A DNA stretch of 64,000 nt from Pseudomonas shahriarae (GTDB lineage Bacteria > Pseudomonadota > Gammaproteobacteria > Pseudomonadales > Pseudomonadaceae): positions 3,451,001 to 3,515,000 of the forward strand of contig NZ_CP077085.1 in NCBI RefSeq assembly GCF_014268455.2. The letters run 5' to 3'. Shown here one piece after another: positions 7,854-16,585 of this stretch. Made by a program: the position numbers and the translations under genes. Every line of letters starts with the position of its first letter. The first letter of the stretch is position 1. A model generated the notes under the pieces. The model was not told the DNA's origin. It ran no database searches and saw only the letters and a program-made list of their open reading frames with translations.

Positions 7854-9479
7854 ATGACCACCACTCACCTGCTTGCCAATCTGTTCCCAACCGCCGAAGG
7901 CATTCCCGAACAATTTCGCCTCGCCGCCCCCATCGAGCAACGCGACTATCTGGTGGACGGCCAGTTATGCACCTGGAACGGCCCGTTGGCCCAGGTGCGC
8001 AGCCCTGTCCAGTTGGCCGGTGCCGACGGCGACACCCCAGTGATTATCGGCAGCACGCCGCTGCTGGATGCCGAGACCGCCCTGCTCGCCCTCGACGCCG
8101 CAGTTCGGGCCTACGACCGTGGCCAGGGCCAATGGCCTACGATGCGGGTGGTCGAGCGTATCCAGCATGTCGAGGCGTTTTTGCGGCGCATGCGCGAACA
8201 GCGCGATGCCGTGGTGAAACTGCTGATGTGGGAAATCGGCAAGAACCTCAAGGATTCCCAGAAGGAATTCGACCGCACCTGCGACTACATCACCGACACC
8301 ATCAATGCCCTCAAGGAGCTGGACCGCCGCTCCAGCCGCTTCGAGCTGGAACAGGACACCCTCGGGCAGATCCGCCGCGTGCCCATGGGCGTCGCCCTGT
8401 GCATGGGCCCCTACAACTACCCGCTCAATGAAACCTTCACCACACTGATCCCGGCGCTGATCATGGGCAACACCGTGGTGTTCAAGCCGGCCAAGCTCGG
8501 CGTCCTGTTGATCCGGCCATTGCTGGAGGCCTTCCGCGACAGCTTCCCGGCCGGCGTCATCAATGTGATTTATGGCAGCGGCCGCGAGACCGTCAGTGCG
8601 CTGATGGCCAGCGGCAAGGTGGATATCTTTGCGTTTATCGGCACCAACAAGGCAGCCAGTGACTTGAAGAAGCTGCACCCGCGCCCACATCGCTTGCGAG
8701 CAGCCCTGGGGCTGGATGCGAAGAACCCCGGCATCGTATTGCCTGAGGTCGACCTGGATAACGCGGTCAACGAAGCGGTCACCGGCTCGCTGTCGTTCAA
8801 CGGCCAGCGCTGTACCGCGTTGAAAATCCTGTTTGTGCATGAAGCCGTGGTCGAACGTTTTATCGAGAAGTTCAACCACAAACTCGCCAGCCTCAAACCG
8901 GGAATGCCCTGGGACGAGGGTGTGTCGCTGACGCCGCTGCCGGAAGCAGGCAAGGTGGATTACCTCAACGGTCTGGTAGCCGACGCGGCGCAACACGGGG
9001 CCAAGGTAGTGAACGCCAATGGCGGTGCCAGCCGTGGCTCGTTCTTCTACCCGGCGGTGCTGTACCCGGTGACCCCACAGATGCGGGTGTACCACGAGGA
9101 GCAGTTCGGCCCGGTGGTGCCGATCGTGCCCTACCGCGACCTGGACACGGTGATCGACTACGTCCTGGAGTCGGATTTCGGCCAACAGTTGAGTATCTTC
9201 GGCACCGACCCGGCGCAAGTCGGGCGCCTGGTGGACACCTTCGCCAACCAGGTGGGCCGGATCAATATCAACGCCCAATGTCAGCGCGGCCCGGACACCT
9301 TCCCGTTCAATGGCCGCAAGAACTCGGCCGAAGGCACGTTGTCGGTGCATGACGCCCTGCGGGTGTTCTCGATCCGCACCCTGGTGGCAACCAAGTTCCA
9401 GGACAGCAACAAAGCACTGATCAGCGATATCATTCGGGACAGGGCGTCGAGCTTTTTGACCACCGACTATATTTTCTAA
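7854..9479 (+). CDS. gapN: NADP-dependent glyceraldehyde-3-phosphate dehydrogenase, aldehyde dehydrogenase superfamily (GapN-like)
   Basis: 541 residues with AGGGG before the ATG. The ALDH landmarks are present: MGPYNYPLNE (substrate/cofactor region, about residues 184-193), TVVFKPAK near 207-214, and the catalytic Cys320 in SFNGQRCTALKI. The general-base glutamate of most ALDHs (in ELGGK) is not seen; the corresponding segment reads ALGLDAKNPG. I recall this variant from long GapN-type proteins. The family oxidises glyceraldehyde 3-phosphate directly to 3-phosphoglycerate with NADP. Another aldehyde substrate is possible. Confidence 0.8.
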   Translation: MTTTHLLANLFPTAEGIPEQFRLAAPIEQRDYLVDGQLCTWNGPLAQVRSPVQLAGADGDTPVIIGSTPLLDAETALLALDAAVRAYDRGQGQWPTMRVVERIQHVEAFLRRMREQRDAVVKLLMWEIGKNLKDSQKEFDRTCDYITDTINALKELDRRSSRFELEQDTLGQIRRVPMGVALCMGPYNYPLNETFTTLIPALIMGNTVVFKPAKLGVLLIRPLLEAFRDSFPAGVINVIYGSGRETVSALMASGKVDIFAFIGTNKAASDLKKLHPRPHRLRAALGLDAKNPGIVLPEVDLDNAVNEAVTGSLSFNGQRCTALKILFVHEAVVERFIEKFNHKLASLKPGMPWDEGVSLTPLPEAGKVDYLNGLVADAAQHGAKVVNANGGASRGSFFYPAVLYPVTPQMRVYHEEQFGPVVPIVPYRDLDTVIDYVLESDFGQQLSIFGTDPAQVGRLVDTFANQVGRININAQCQRGPDTFPFNGRKNSAEGTLSVHDALRVFSIRTLVATKFQDSNKALISDIIRDRASSFLTTDYIF

Positions 9480-9490
9480 ACTGCTCCCAT

Positions 9491-9575
9491 GTAGGCGCGG
9501 GCTTGCCCGCGATGCAGGTGCCTCGGCGTGTCAGTGACTCCGAGGTGATGCGATCGCAGGCAAGCCAGCTCCCAC
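9491..9575. repeat. REPIN (paired REP palindromes)
   Basis: Two inverted REP ends (left: gcgggcttgcccgcgat; right: atcgcaggcaagccagctcc) enclose a spacer of about 40 bases between gapN and the FUSC gene. This is the typical Pseudomonas REPIN organisation. Confidence 0.8.
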
Positions 9576-9618
9576 ATTGGACCTCATAACATCTAACGAT
9601 GAGGCCTTCTTAATCCCG

Positions 9619-10683
9619 ATGAATCTGCCTCCCTTCGCCCGCCGCCTGTTGCGACCGCTGCTCGACCCCTATCGCCGTTATCGTCATGCCAAACTGATCC
9701 ACGCGGTACGGGTTTCCATCGGTCTGCTCGCGACCATCCTGCTGACCACGGGTATCAACCTGCCCCACGGTGAATGGGCCTCGGTGACCATGCTGGTGGT
9801 GATTGGCGGCCTGCAGCACCACGGCAATATCGGCAAGAAAGCGGTGGAGCGGGCCTATGGCACGCTGATCGGGGCCAGTGTCGGCCTGCTGCTGGTGGCG
9901 CAACAGGCTTATCTGGGCCAACCCTTGTTGACCTACCTGTTGATGTCGGTGGTGTGTGGCTTTTTTTCCTATCACGCCATCGGCAAGGGTGGATACACCG
10001 CGTTGCTGTCGGGGATCACCGTGTTCATCGTCGCCGGCCACGGGGACAACCCGCTGTCCGATGGCCTGTGGCGCACCGTCGATATCCTGATCGGCATCGC
10101 CCTGGCCCTGGCGTTTTCCTTCGCCCTGCCGCTGTATGCCGTGTACTCCTGGCGCTACAACCTGGCCAGCGCGCTGCGCGACTGCGCCGCCATCTACAGC
10201 CGGATCATCAGTGGCCAGTCGGTCACCGATGACGAGCACCTCAAGCTGCTCAATCGCTTGAATGCGGCGATGTTGCAACTGCGTTCGTTGATGCCGTCGG
10301 TCTCCAAGGAAGTGCGGATTTCCATGACCGAGCTGGACGCGATCCAGCGCCATCTACGGATGTGCATCAGCACCCTGGAAATTCTCGGCAATACCCGCCC
10401 TGACCCACGGGATGAGCAGGCCATGGCACGCTTGCAACTGGCGCTCAAGGCTGAGCATCGGCAGATTCGTGTGCAGTTGATCGGGATGGCGCGGGCCCTG
10501 CAATCCGGCGCCACGCAACGCTTGGAACGAACCAGCCTAGCTGCGCCTGATCCCCAAGCTGCCCTGGAGGCGCCAGTGCACAGTGCGTTGGATGGCTATC
10601 GGTTATTGACCGCGCAACTGGCGGCAAATGTCGACGCGATGCACGCCCGATTGGCGAAAAGTGCCAAGGCGTGGAAAATCTGA
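9619..10683 (+). CDS. FUSC family inner-membrane protein, aromatic/fusaric-acid exporter type
   Basis: An ATG at 9619 gives 354 residues; the earlier in-frame TTG lies in the REP element. Several hydrophobic helices follow one another between about residues 28 and 170 (VSIGLLATILLTTGINL, LLLVAQQAYLG, IALALAFSFALPLYAVYSW), with GEWASVTMLVVIGG between. A cytoplasmic helical domain makes up the C-terminal half. This is the FUSC/YccS layout, linked to efflux of aromatic acids. No adaptor (AaeA-like) gene is adjacent, so the partner is unknown. Confidence 0.8.
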   Translation: MNLPPFARRLLRPLLDPYRRYRHAKLIHAVRVSIGLLATILLTTGINLPHGEWASVTMLVVIGGLQHHGNIGKKAVERAYGTLIGASVGLLLVAQQAYLGQPLLTYLLMSVVCGFFSYHAIGKGGYTALLSGITVFIVAGHGDNPLSDGLWRTVDILIGIALALAFSFALPLYAVYSWRYNLASALRDCAAIYSRIISGQSVTDDEHLKLLNRLNAAMLQLRSLMPSVSKEVRISMTELDAIQRHLRMCISTLEILGNTRPDPRDEQAMARLQLALKAEHRQIRVQLIGMARALQSGATQRLERTSLAAPDPQAALEAPVHSALDGYRLLTAQLAANVDAMHARLAKSAKAWKI

Positions 10684-10782
10684 AAAACGCTGCAACTTAA
10701 TATTGGATCCACATTTTTTTCACGTTTTATTCACATCCGCAGACGTACTGTGAAGCCTCATCCGTTACAAACGTTGTACATC

Positions 10783-10811
10783 AAGCCCGCCGCCCCAGCG
10801 GGCTTTTTTTT
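10783..10811 (+). terminator. Rho-independent terminator
   Basis: Stem AAGCCCGC/GCGGGCTT with a 7-base loop, followed by an uninterrupted run of eight T. It lies 100 bases after the FUSC stop codon, and could end either that transcript or a short independent RNA. Confidence 0.9.
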
Positions 10812-10824
10812 GCGCGTGATTTGC

Positions 10825-11580
10825 TCAGCGCGCAACTTTACCGGTTGCCGGCAGCGCCGACTGGCCGCGAATCGCACGCTGGGTATCGAGTACCCGCGCC
10901 AGCGCTGTTTCAGCTTCCGGGCTTTGCTGCGGCACACGAATGGCCGCCGAGACCAGGGTGATCAGCTTGGCCATGACTTCGGCGTCAGTGGCCGGGCGCC
11001 CTAGGCTCATGGAGTTCATCAGCAGGCGCAGTTCGGTCCCGGCCATCACCCCGGAAATCGCCTTGAGGGCAAATTGCAGGCGCACCCCCAGCTCATTGCG
11101 CGGCAGGTCGGGCAACGCCAGGGCGAAGGCTTCGAAGAAGCGCTGGAACACCGGCTGGTAATGCACCTTGAGGTATTCCTGGATAAACGGTGAGGTATCG
11201 CTGTAGACCCGCCCGAGGAAACGAATAAAGGACCGCCCCTCGCCGCTGGCCGGATCACTGCGCTCCAGGCCCATGGCCGGGGCGAACAGCACACCCAGCA
11301 AGGTGTCGCAGTCGAGCGGGCCGTCAGACTCGGCCTCACACCGGGCGAGCAATTCCAGGCGCTGCTCGTTGAGCGGCTCCAGGCGTTGCATCAGTAATGT
11401 TTTCATCAGGGAGTCCTTGTCCCCGAAGTGATAATTTACTGCGGCGAGATTGACCTGAGCCTTCTCGGTGATTTGCCGCAACAGCACGGCGTCGTAGCCG
11501 TACTTGATGAAAAGAGCCTCTGTCGCATCCAGCAGTCGAGTCTTGGTTACATTTGGAGCGCTGAGTTTCTTCGCGACCAT
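10825..11580 (-). CDS. TetR/AcrR family repressor, PsrA-like
   Basis: 251 residues. The helix-turn-helix lies at residues 14-60 (LLDATEALFIKYGYDAVLL then VNLAAVNYHFGDKDSL). The ligand domain resembles PsrA-type regulators (RSFIRFLGRVYSDTSPFIQEYLKVHYQPVFQRF), which sense fatty acyl compounds. It is divergent from the four-gene ABC exporter across a 354-base gap and is the obvious candidate regulator for that exporter. The ligand is inferred only from the family. Confidence 0.85.
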   Translation of the reverse strand: MVAKKLSAPNVTKTRLLDATEALFIKYGYDAVLLRQITEKAQVNLAAVNYHFGDKDSLMKTLLMQRLEPLNEQRLELLARCEAESDGPLDCDTLLGVLFAPAMGLERSDPASGEGRSFIRFLGRVYSDTSPFIQEYLKVHYQPVFQRFFEAFALALPDLPRNELGVRLQFALKAISGVMAGTELRLLMNSMSLGRPATDAEVMAKLITLVSAAIRVPQQSPEAETALARVLDTQRAIRGQSALPATGKVAR

Positions 11581-11934
11581 ATAAGTTCCACAGGGGAAAT
11601 ATGTTTTAAAAAAAAATTTGATTTTTTATACCGGGGCGGATGCTTGAAAGCAAGTAGTGACACTGCACCATACTATCCAAGCGCGTTGCCGCTCGCCCTG
11701 TAAACGGCTTGCCCAGGGCAGGACCAGGCGTTTTCCAGCCACCGGTATAGGCTCTGCCACCAGAACAACCGCTCTATTTCTGTGGCTGGCGAAGCTGTGG
11801 CATCACAGTTACTATTCAAACAATGTTTTTAAAAAAAGAATAAAAACCAGCTATTGGCAATCGTGACGCAGGCCCTGAAGATGTTACAACGATTTTCAGG
11901 AGCAAGCCGGATAGCCGCAGCGCAAGGCGTAGTC
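11581..11934. other. 354-base divergent regulatory region between TetR and exporter genes
   Basis: There is no open frame of note. It has A/T-rich tracts at about 11600-11632 and 11824-11846, unlike the GC-rich surroundings. An 8-bp inverted repeat CCAGCCAC (11735-11742) / GTGGCTGG (11782-11789) lies in the middle. It probably contains the promoters for both directions. Confidence 0.6.
11817..11829. promoter_or_regulatory. Candidate TetR (PsrA-like) operator
   Basis: CAAAC-AAT-GTTTT closely follows the PsrA consensus of G/CAAAC and GTTTG/C separated by 2-4 bases. It is located in the gap upstream of the exporter operon. The assignment is by motif alone and the repressor is only PsrA-like. 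Confidence 0.35.
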
Positions 11935-12642
11935 ATGATGACAGATACTCCAACGCTCCCAGGCTTTATTTCTCTGCAAGGCATCGGCAAAAGCTACCAA
12001 TTGGCCGGACAGCACCTGGCCATTCTCAATGACGTCAGCCTCTCTATCACCCGCGGAGAAAGCTGCGGCATTCTCGGGGCTTCGGGCTCCGGCAAAAGTA
12101 CCCTGCTCAATATCCTCGGCCTGCTGGACCTGCCCGACTGCGGCGCCTATCACTTCGCCGGCCATGACATTTTCCACGCCACGCCGGATCAACTGGCCGC
12201 GATCCGCAACCAACAGATCGGCTTTGTGTTCCAGAGTTTCAACCTGCTGCCGCGCCTCAGCGCCCTGGACAACGTTGCCCTGCCCCTGGGCTATCGCGGT
12301 GTGTCGCGCCAGGAGTCGGTGGCGCGGGCCCTGCATCTGCTGGAGCAAGTTGGGCTGGCCGAACGGGCCCATCATCGCCCCGCCGACCTGTCCGGTGGCC
12401 AGCGCCAGCGGGTGGCGATTGCCCGCGCGCTGGTGGGCGCGCCGGCAGTGATTCTGGCCGACGAACCCACCGGCAACCTCGACAGCCACACCGCCCAGGA
12501 CATCATGGACCTGCTGCTGGCCCTGAACCACGATCAAGGCGTCACGCTGATCATCGTCACCCACGACCCGCATATCGCCGAACGCCTGGATCGCCAGATC
12601 CTGGTGCGCAACGGCGTGGTCCACGAGGCAGAGTGCGTATGA
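11935..12642 (+). CDS. ABC transporter ATPase, MacB/LolD type
   Basis: Start chosen at 11935 (AAGG seven bases upstream), giving 235 residues. The Walker A (GASGSGKS), Q-loop ([12 protein letters not shown]), signature (LSGGQRQ), Walker B (VILADEP) and switch His (VTHD) are all intact. The sequence type is that of the MacB/LolD branch, which powers mechanotransmission rather than classical transport. The stop overlaps the next start as ATGA. It forms a tripartite exporter with the permease, TolC-like and adaptor genes that follow. Confidence 0.92.
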   Translation: MMTDTPTLPGFISLQGIGKSYQLAGQHLAILNDVSLSITRGESCGILGASGSGKSTLLNILGLLDLPDCGAYHFAGHDIFHATPDQLAAIRNQQIGFVFQSFNLLPRLSALDNVALPLGYRGVSRQESVARALHLLEQVGLAERAHHRPADLSGGQRQRVAIARALVGAPAVILADEPTGNLDSHTAQDIMDLLLALNHDQGVTLIIVTHDPHIAERLDRQILVRNGVVHEAECV

Positions 12643-13838
12643 GCCTGCGGGTCGAACAGAGCCTGAGCCAGTTGTTGCATGAAGCCTTTGTCAGCCTGCG
12701 CACCCTGGGCAAGCGCTCGATCCTGGCCCTGCTGGGGATCGTCATTGGCAGTTCATCGGTAGTCGCACTGATCAATATCGGACATAACGCCGCCGAAGAT
12801 GCCGCGATGATTTTCAAGGACATGGGCACCGACACCCTGGTGGCGCAGTTCCCGCCCAAAGGCAACAGCAATGCGCACATGCCCACCCACCTCGATCTAC
12901 AAGCCGTACGCCAGGCCGTGCCGGGCATCGCCCACATCGGCGCGATTTCCTCATTCAGCGGGCCGGTGGTCTTTCATGGCCGCACCACCAACGCCGGCTT
13001 GATTGGCAGCACCCCTGGCCTCAAGGATGCGATGCGCCTGGCGCTGCGCGAAGGGCGCTTCCTGTCCGAGTTCGACAGCGGAGAAACCTACGCGGTGGTC
13101 GGCGACCAGATCGCCCAGGCGTTAAGCACGCCCGGTGACCCGCTGCGCCTGGGCGATCGGGTGCGGGTCAACGACTACCTGTACCTGGTCATCGGCATCC
13201 TGCAGAACCAGCCGCGGTCGATGCTGATTCCGGTGCAAACCAACGAGTCACTGTTCATCCCGGCAGCCGGTATGCGCCGTATCTATTCCTCGCCGCAGGT
13301 TGGCAGCGTGGTCCTGCGCGCAGCAGCCGGCCAGGACATGGAGCACATCGCCGTCGAGACCACCAAGGCCTTGGGCGCGCAACTTACCGAGCACACCGTC
13401 GAGATCCAGATCCCCCAGCAAATGATCGACGGCATGACCCGGCAAAGCCGCACCTTCGCCTATCTGTTGCTGGCCCTGGGCGCCATCTCCCTGGTGGGCG
13501 GTGGGGTCGGGGTGATGAATGTGATGCTGATGAACGTTTCGGAACGCCGCCGGGAAATCGGCATCCGCATGGCCCTCGGCGCTCGCCAGCGCGACATCCG
13601 CAACCTGTTCCTGCTCGAAGCCGTGACCCTCACCGCCGTCGGCGCCCTGTGCGGCGCGGTGCTGGGCATGGGGGCCGCCTATCTCTATGCCTGGCTGTCG
13701 GGCTGGCAGTTTTCCCTGGCGGTGTCGGCCCTGCCCCTGGGCGTGGGCAGCACCTTGCTGGTGGGATTGTTTTTCGGGATCTACCCGGCAGTCTCGGCGT
13801 CACGCTTGCAGCCGGTGGAGGCCCTGCGCGATGAATAA
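12639..13838 (+). CDS. MacB-type ABC permease (FtsX domain)
   Basis: 399 residues. One N-terminal membrane helix (SILALLGIVIGSSSVVALINIG, about residues 26-47) is followed by a large periplasmic MacB_PCD domain. Three C-terminal helices include the FtsX-type segment RRREIGIRMALGARQRDIRNLF. In canonical MacB the ATPase and permease are fused; here they are separate overlapping genes. The stop overlaps the start of the TolC-like gene by eight bases. Confidence 0.9.
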   Translation: MSLRVEQSLSQLLHEAFVSLRTLGKRSILALLGIVIGSSSVVALINIGHNAAEDAAMIFKDMGTDTLVAQFPPKGNSNAHMPTHLDLQAVRQAVPGIAHIGAISSFSGPVVFHGRTTNAGLIGSTPGLKDAMRLALREGRFLSEFDSGETYAVVGDQIAQALSTPGDPLRLGDRVRVNDYLYLVIGILQNQPRSMLIPVQTNESLFIPAAGMRRIYSSPQVGSVVLRAAAGQDMEHIAVETTKALGAQLTEHTVEIQIPQQMIDGMTRQSRTFAYLLLALGAISLVGGGVGVMNVMLMNVSERRREIGIRMALGARQRDIRNLFLLEAVTLTAVGALCGAVLGMGAAYLYAWLSGWQFSLAVSALPLGVGSTLLVGLFFGIYPAVSASRLQPVEALRDE

Positions 13839-15312
13839 ACCCCTGCTGTGGCTGATTGCCCTGGTGAGCCTGCCCTGCGTGGCCGCCGATATCGTGATCC
13901 GCCCTTCGGCGCCGACCACCACCCGCAGCGGCTATGAGCACAGTGTCTCGCTCAATGCCCAGCTCACCACCCTGACCCTGGGCGACGCGGTGTACCTGGG
14001 CCTGCGCAACAACCCGGCGATTCGCAGCGCCTACCTGCAACGAGTGGCGCAGAAGTTCGACTTGCGAGTGGCCGAAGATGCCTTCAACCCCAAGCTGGTG
14101 CTCAACAGTGCCTACCGCACCACCCAGGGCAGCGACGACCGCGCCCGCAATGCCAACCTGTCACCCACCACCAGCTTGCTCGGCGAGTACGGCACCCGCC
14201 TGAGCATGGGCTGGACCCAGCAACTGAACAACGCCAACCATGCCGGGCGCTACCGCAGCGACGGCCTGGACCTGGCCATCATCCAGCCACTGATGCGTGG
14301 CGCCGGCTGGGATGCCACCACCGCCCCGCTACGGCTGTCACGCCTGTCCGAGCAAGCCAACCGCCTGAACCTCAAGGCCAACGTCGCGCAGACCATCAGC
14401 CAGATCATCGCCACCTACCGCGACTTGCTGCGTGCCCAGGAGCAACTGAGCATCGCCCAGGAAGCCCTCAAGCGCTCCAATACCCTACTGGACGTGAATA
14501 AGGCCTTGATCAATGCCGGGCGCATGGCCGAGTTCGAAATCGTGCAGACCGAGGCCGACATCGCCTCCCAGCAACTGGGGGTCGAGGAAGCCCAGAACCA
14601 ACTGGACATGAGCCGCCTGGCGTTGCTGCGCCTGCTGGCCCTGGACCTGGCGACCCCGATCCGTGCCACCGAAGCCCTGGAGGCCACGCGCATGGACATC
14701 GACAAGCGTGAGGCCTTTAACCTGGCGCAGAACCAGCAGCCCGAATACCTTTCGGCGCTGCTGGGCAGCCAACAGGCCGACCTCAACCTGGTGCTGGCCA
14801 AGGATTCCGGGCGCTGGCAGGTCGACCTGGTGGGCGGCGCCAATCAGATCCGCGCCAACACCGACAACGACGCGGGCAGTACCAGCAATCGGCGCTGGGA
14901 CAGTTATGCCGGGGTCCAGGTGCGCATTCCCATCGGCGATATCAGTACCCGCCAGGCCGAAGTGCGCGCACGGGTCAATGTGGAGAACCAGGCCATCCTG
15001 ATCACCGACGCGCGCCAGGAACTGGAGCGTAGCGTCAATAACGTGGTGCGCGACCTTGGCACCCGCTGGCGCCAGTATGAAATTGCCCAGCGGGCGGTGG
15101 AACTGTCCCGGCGCAAGATCGAGATCGAACGGGACAAGCTCGGCGCCGGGCGCTCCACCAACTTCCAGGTGCTGAGTTTCGAAGCGGACTTGCGCAACGC
15201 CGAAAACGCCCGCCTCAATGCCCTGATTGCTTACCTGAATGCCCAGACCCAGCTCGACCTGACGCTGGGCATGACCTTGGAAAGTTGGGAAATCGCCCTC
15301 AATGACTACTAA
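13831..15312 (+). CDS. TolC-family outer-membrane efflux protein
   Basis: 493 residues from the ATG at 13831, with a signal peptide (cleavage after CVAA near residue 19). Two OEP repeats are visible: long helical stretches (residues 165-260 and 340-450) rich in Ala, Gln and Glu, and the family motif LGVEEAQNQLDMSRLALLRLL. It forms the outer-membrane duct for the adjacent ABC pump. Its position before the adaptor gene differs from the usual adaptor-first order. Confidence 0.88.
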   Translation: MNKPLLWLIALVSLPCVAADIVIRPSAPTTTRSGYEHSVSLNAQLTTLTLGDAVYLGLRNNPAIRSAYLQRVAQKFDLRVAEDAFNPKLVLNSAYRTTQGSDDRARNANLSPTTSLLGEYGTRLSMGWTQQLNNANHAGRYRSDGLDLAIIQPLMRGAGWDATTAPLRLSRLSEQANRLNLKANVAQTISQIIATYRDLLRAQEQLSIAQEALKRSNTLLDVNKALINAGRMAEFEIVQTEADIASQQLGVEEAQNQLDMSRLALLRLLALDLATPIRATEALEATRMDIDKREAFNLAQNQQPEYLSALLGSQQADLNLVLAKDSGRWQVDLVGGANQIRANTDNDAGSTSNRRWDSYAGVQVRIPIGDISTRQAEVRARVNVENQAILITDARQELERSVNNVVRDLGTRWRQYEIAQRAVELSRRKIEIERDKLGAGRSTNFQVLSFEADLRNAENARLNALIAYLNAQTQLDLTLGMTLESWEIALNDY

Positions 15313-16570
15313 AAAAGCCCTGCTGGGCGTTGCACTGCTGATACTGCTGGGCGCTGGCGGATTCGCGCTGCTCAGTCGCCCAACGCCTGCCGCCGATCAG
15401 ACCGGCACGGCCGAGCAATGGCTGGAGGTCAAGCGCGAAGCCCTGGTGCACCAGATCGGCCTGGTGGGCAAGATCGAACCGGACACCACCGTCACCCTGA
15501 CAGCCCCCTTCGACGGCAATGTGCAGGCCAACCTGGTGGAACAGGGGCAACGGGTCGAAGCCGGCCAGGTTCTGTTACGCATGGACCCCGCCACCCTCGA
15601 AGTGCAACTGCGTGAAGCGCTCTCCGCCCAGCTCAAGGCCCGGCGGACCGTGCAGGAAATGCAGGACTGGGACAGCGGCCCCACCGTCAGCCGCGCACGA
15701 CGCAGCCTGCGCACCTCGCAAATGAGCGCCGACAACACCCAGCGCAAACTGGTTGAAAGCGAGAACCTGTTCAAGCGCGGCATCATCCCACGCAACGAAC
15801 TGGACGACCTCAAGCAACAGGCCCAGCAGCAACAGTTGGACCTGACCGCCGCCCGCAGTGAACTGCAACAGGCCCTTGATCAGGGCAAGGGTGAATACCG
15901 GCAGATTGCAGACATGGAATTGACCAACGCCACGGTCAAGTACGACGCCCTGCGCAAACTGCTCGAAGGTCAGGAGGTCAAGGCGCCGTTTTCCGGGATC
16001 GTCGTGCCGCCACCGGGCAGCGCCACCCCGCAAGGCAGCGGCAATAGCAACGCGCCGGTACAGGCGGGCAGCAAGGTCAGCCAGGGCCAGGTGTTGTTCG
16101 GGCTGGCCAATATCGAACGCCTGAAGATCGTCGCCAAAGTCTCGGAGCTGGATATCAACCAGCTGCATCAGGGCCAGCCGGTGGAAGTCATGGGCGACGG
16201 TTTCGATGGCGAACACCTGAGCGGTTCGGTCAGCGTCGTCAGCGGCCTGGCGATCGCCAATGACAGCCAGGGCAGCGCGCAATTTCCGGTGACCCTGTCG
16301 ATTCCCAAACTGACCGAGAAACAACTGCAAAGGGTCCGCCTGGGCATGAGCGCACGCCTGACCGTCGTGACCTACAACAATGACCAGGCGATCATCGTGC
16401 CGGCCCAGGCGATCAGCCATGATGCCGGGACCATGAGCGTGGAGTACCGGGCGGCAATGGACCAGCCGGTGGAACGGATGACAGTCACCACGGGCCAGTC
16501 TACCGCCCAAGGCGTAGAGGTATTCGGGCTCAAGCCCGGGTTTGTCAGGCTGGATGCAGCCCCAAGATAA
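15302..16570 (+). CDS. Periplasmic adaptor (membrane fusion protein, MacA/HlyD type)
   Basis: 422 residues. A single N-terminal membrane helix (residues 5-24) is followed by a biotinyl-lipoyl half-motif (LTAPFDGNVQANLVEQGQRVEAGQVLL), a long alpha-hairpin (about residues 105-215), the second lipoyl half (VKAPFSGIVVPPPG) and beta-barrel domains. It links the FtsX-type permease to the TolC-like duct. The start overlaps the previous stop by 11 bases, so all four genes form one operon. The cargo is unknown: no precursor peptide or biosynthesis gene is adjacent. Confidence 0.9.
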   Translation: MTTKKALLGVALLILLGAGGFALLSRPTPAADQTGTAEQWLEVKREALVHQIGLVGKIEPDTTVTLTAPFDGNVQANLVEQGQRVEAGQVLLRMDPATLEVQLREALSAQLKARRTVQEMQDWDSGPTVSRARRSLRTSQMSADNTQRKLVESENLFKRGIIPRNELDDLKQQAQQQQLDLTAARSELQQALDQGKGEYRQIADMELTNATVKYDALRKLLEGQEVKAPFSGIVVPPPGSATPQGSGNSNAPVQAGSKVSQGQVLFGLANIERLKIVAKVSELDINQLHQGQPVEVMGDGFDGEHLSGSVSVVSGLAIANDSQGSAQFPVTLSIPKLTEKQLQRVRLGMSARLTVVTYNNDQAIIVPAQAISHDAGTMSVEYRAAMDQPVERMTVTTGQSTAQGVEVFGLKPGFVRLDAAPR

Positions 16571-16585
16571 ACGTAGATCCAAAAT

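Noticed and set aside
7965..9350. A 461-codon open frame opposite the gapN-like gene
   Set aside because: It is a shadow of a gene with intact aldehyde dehydrogenase motifs.
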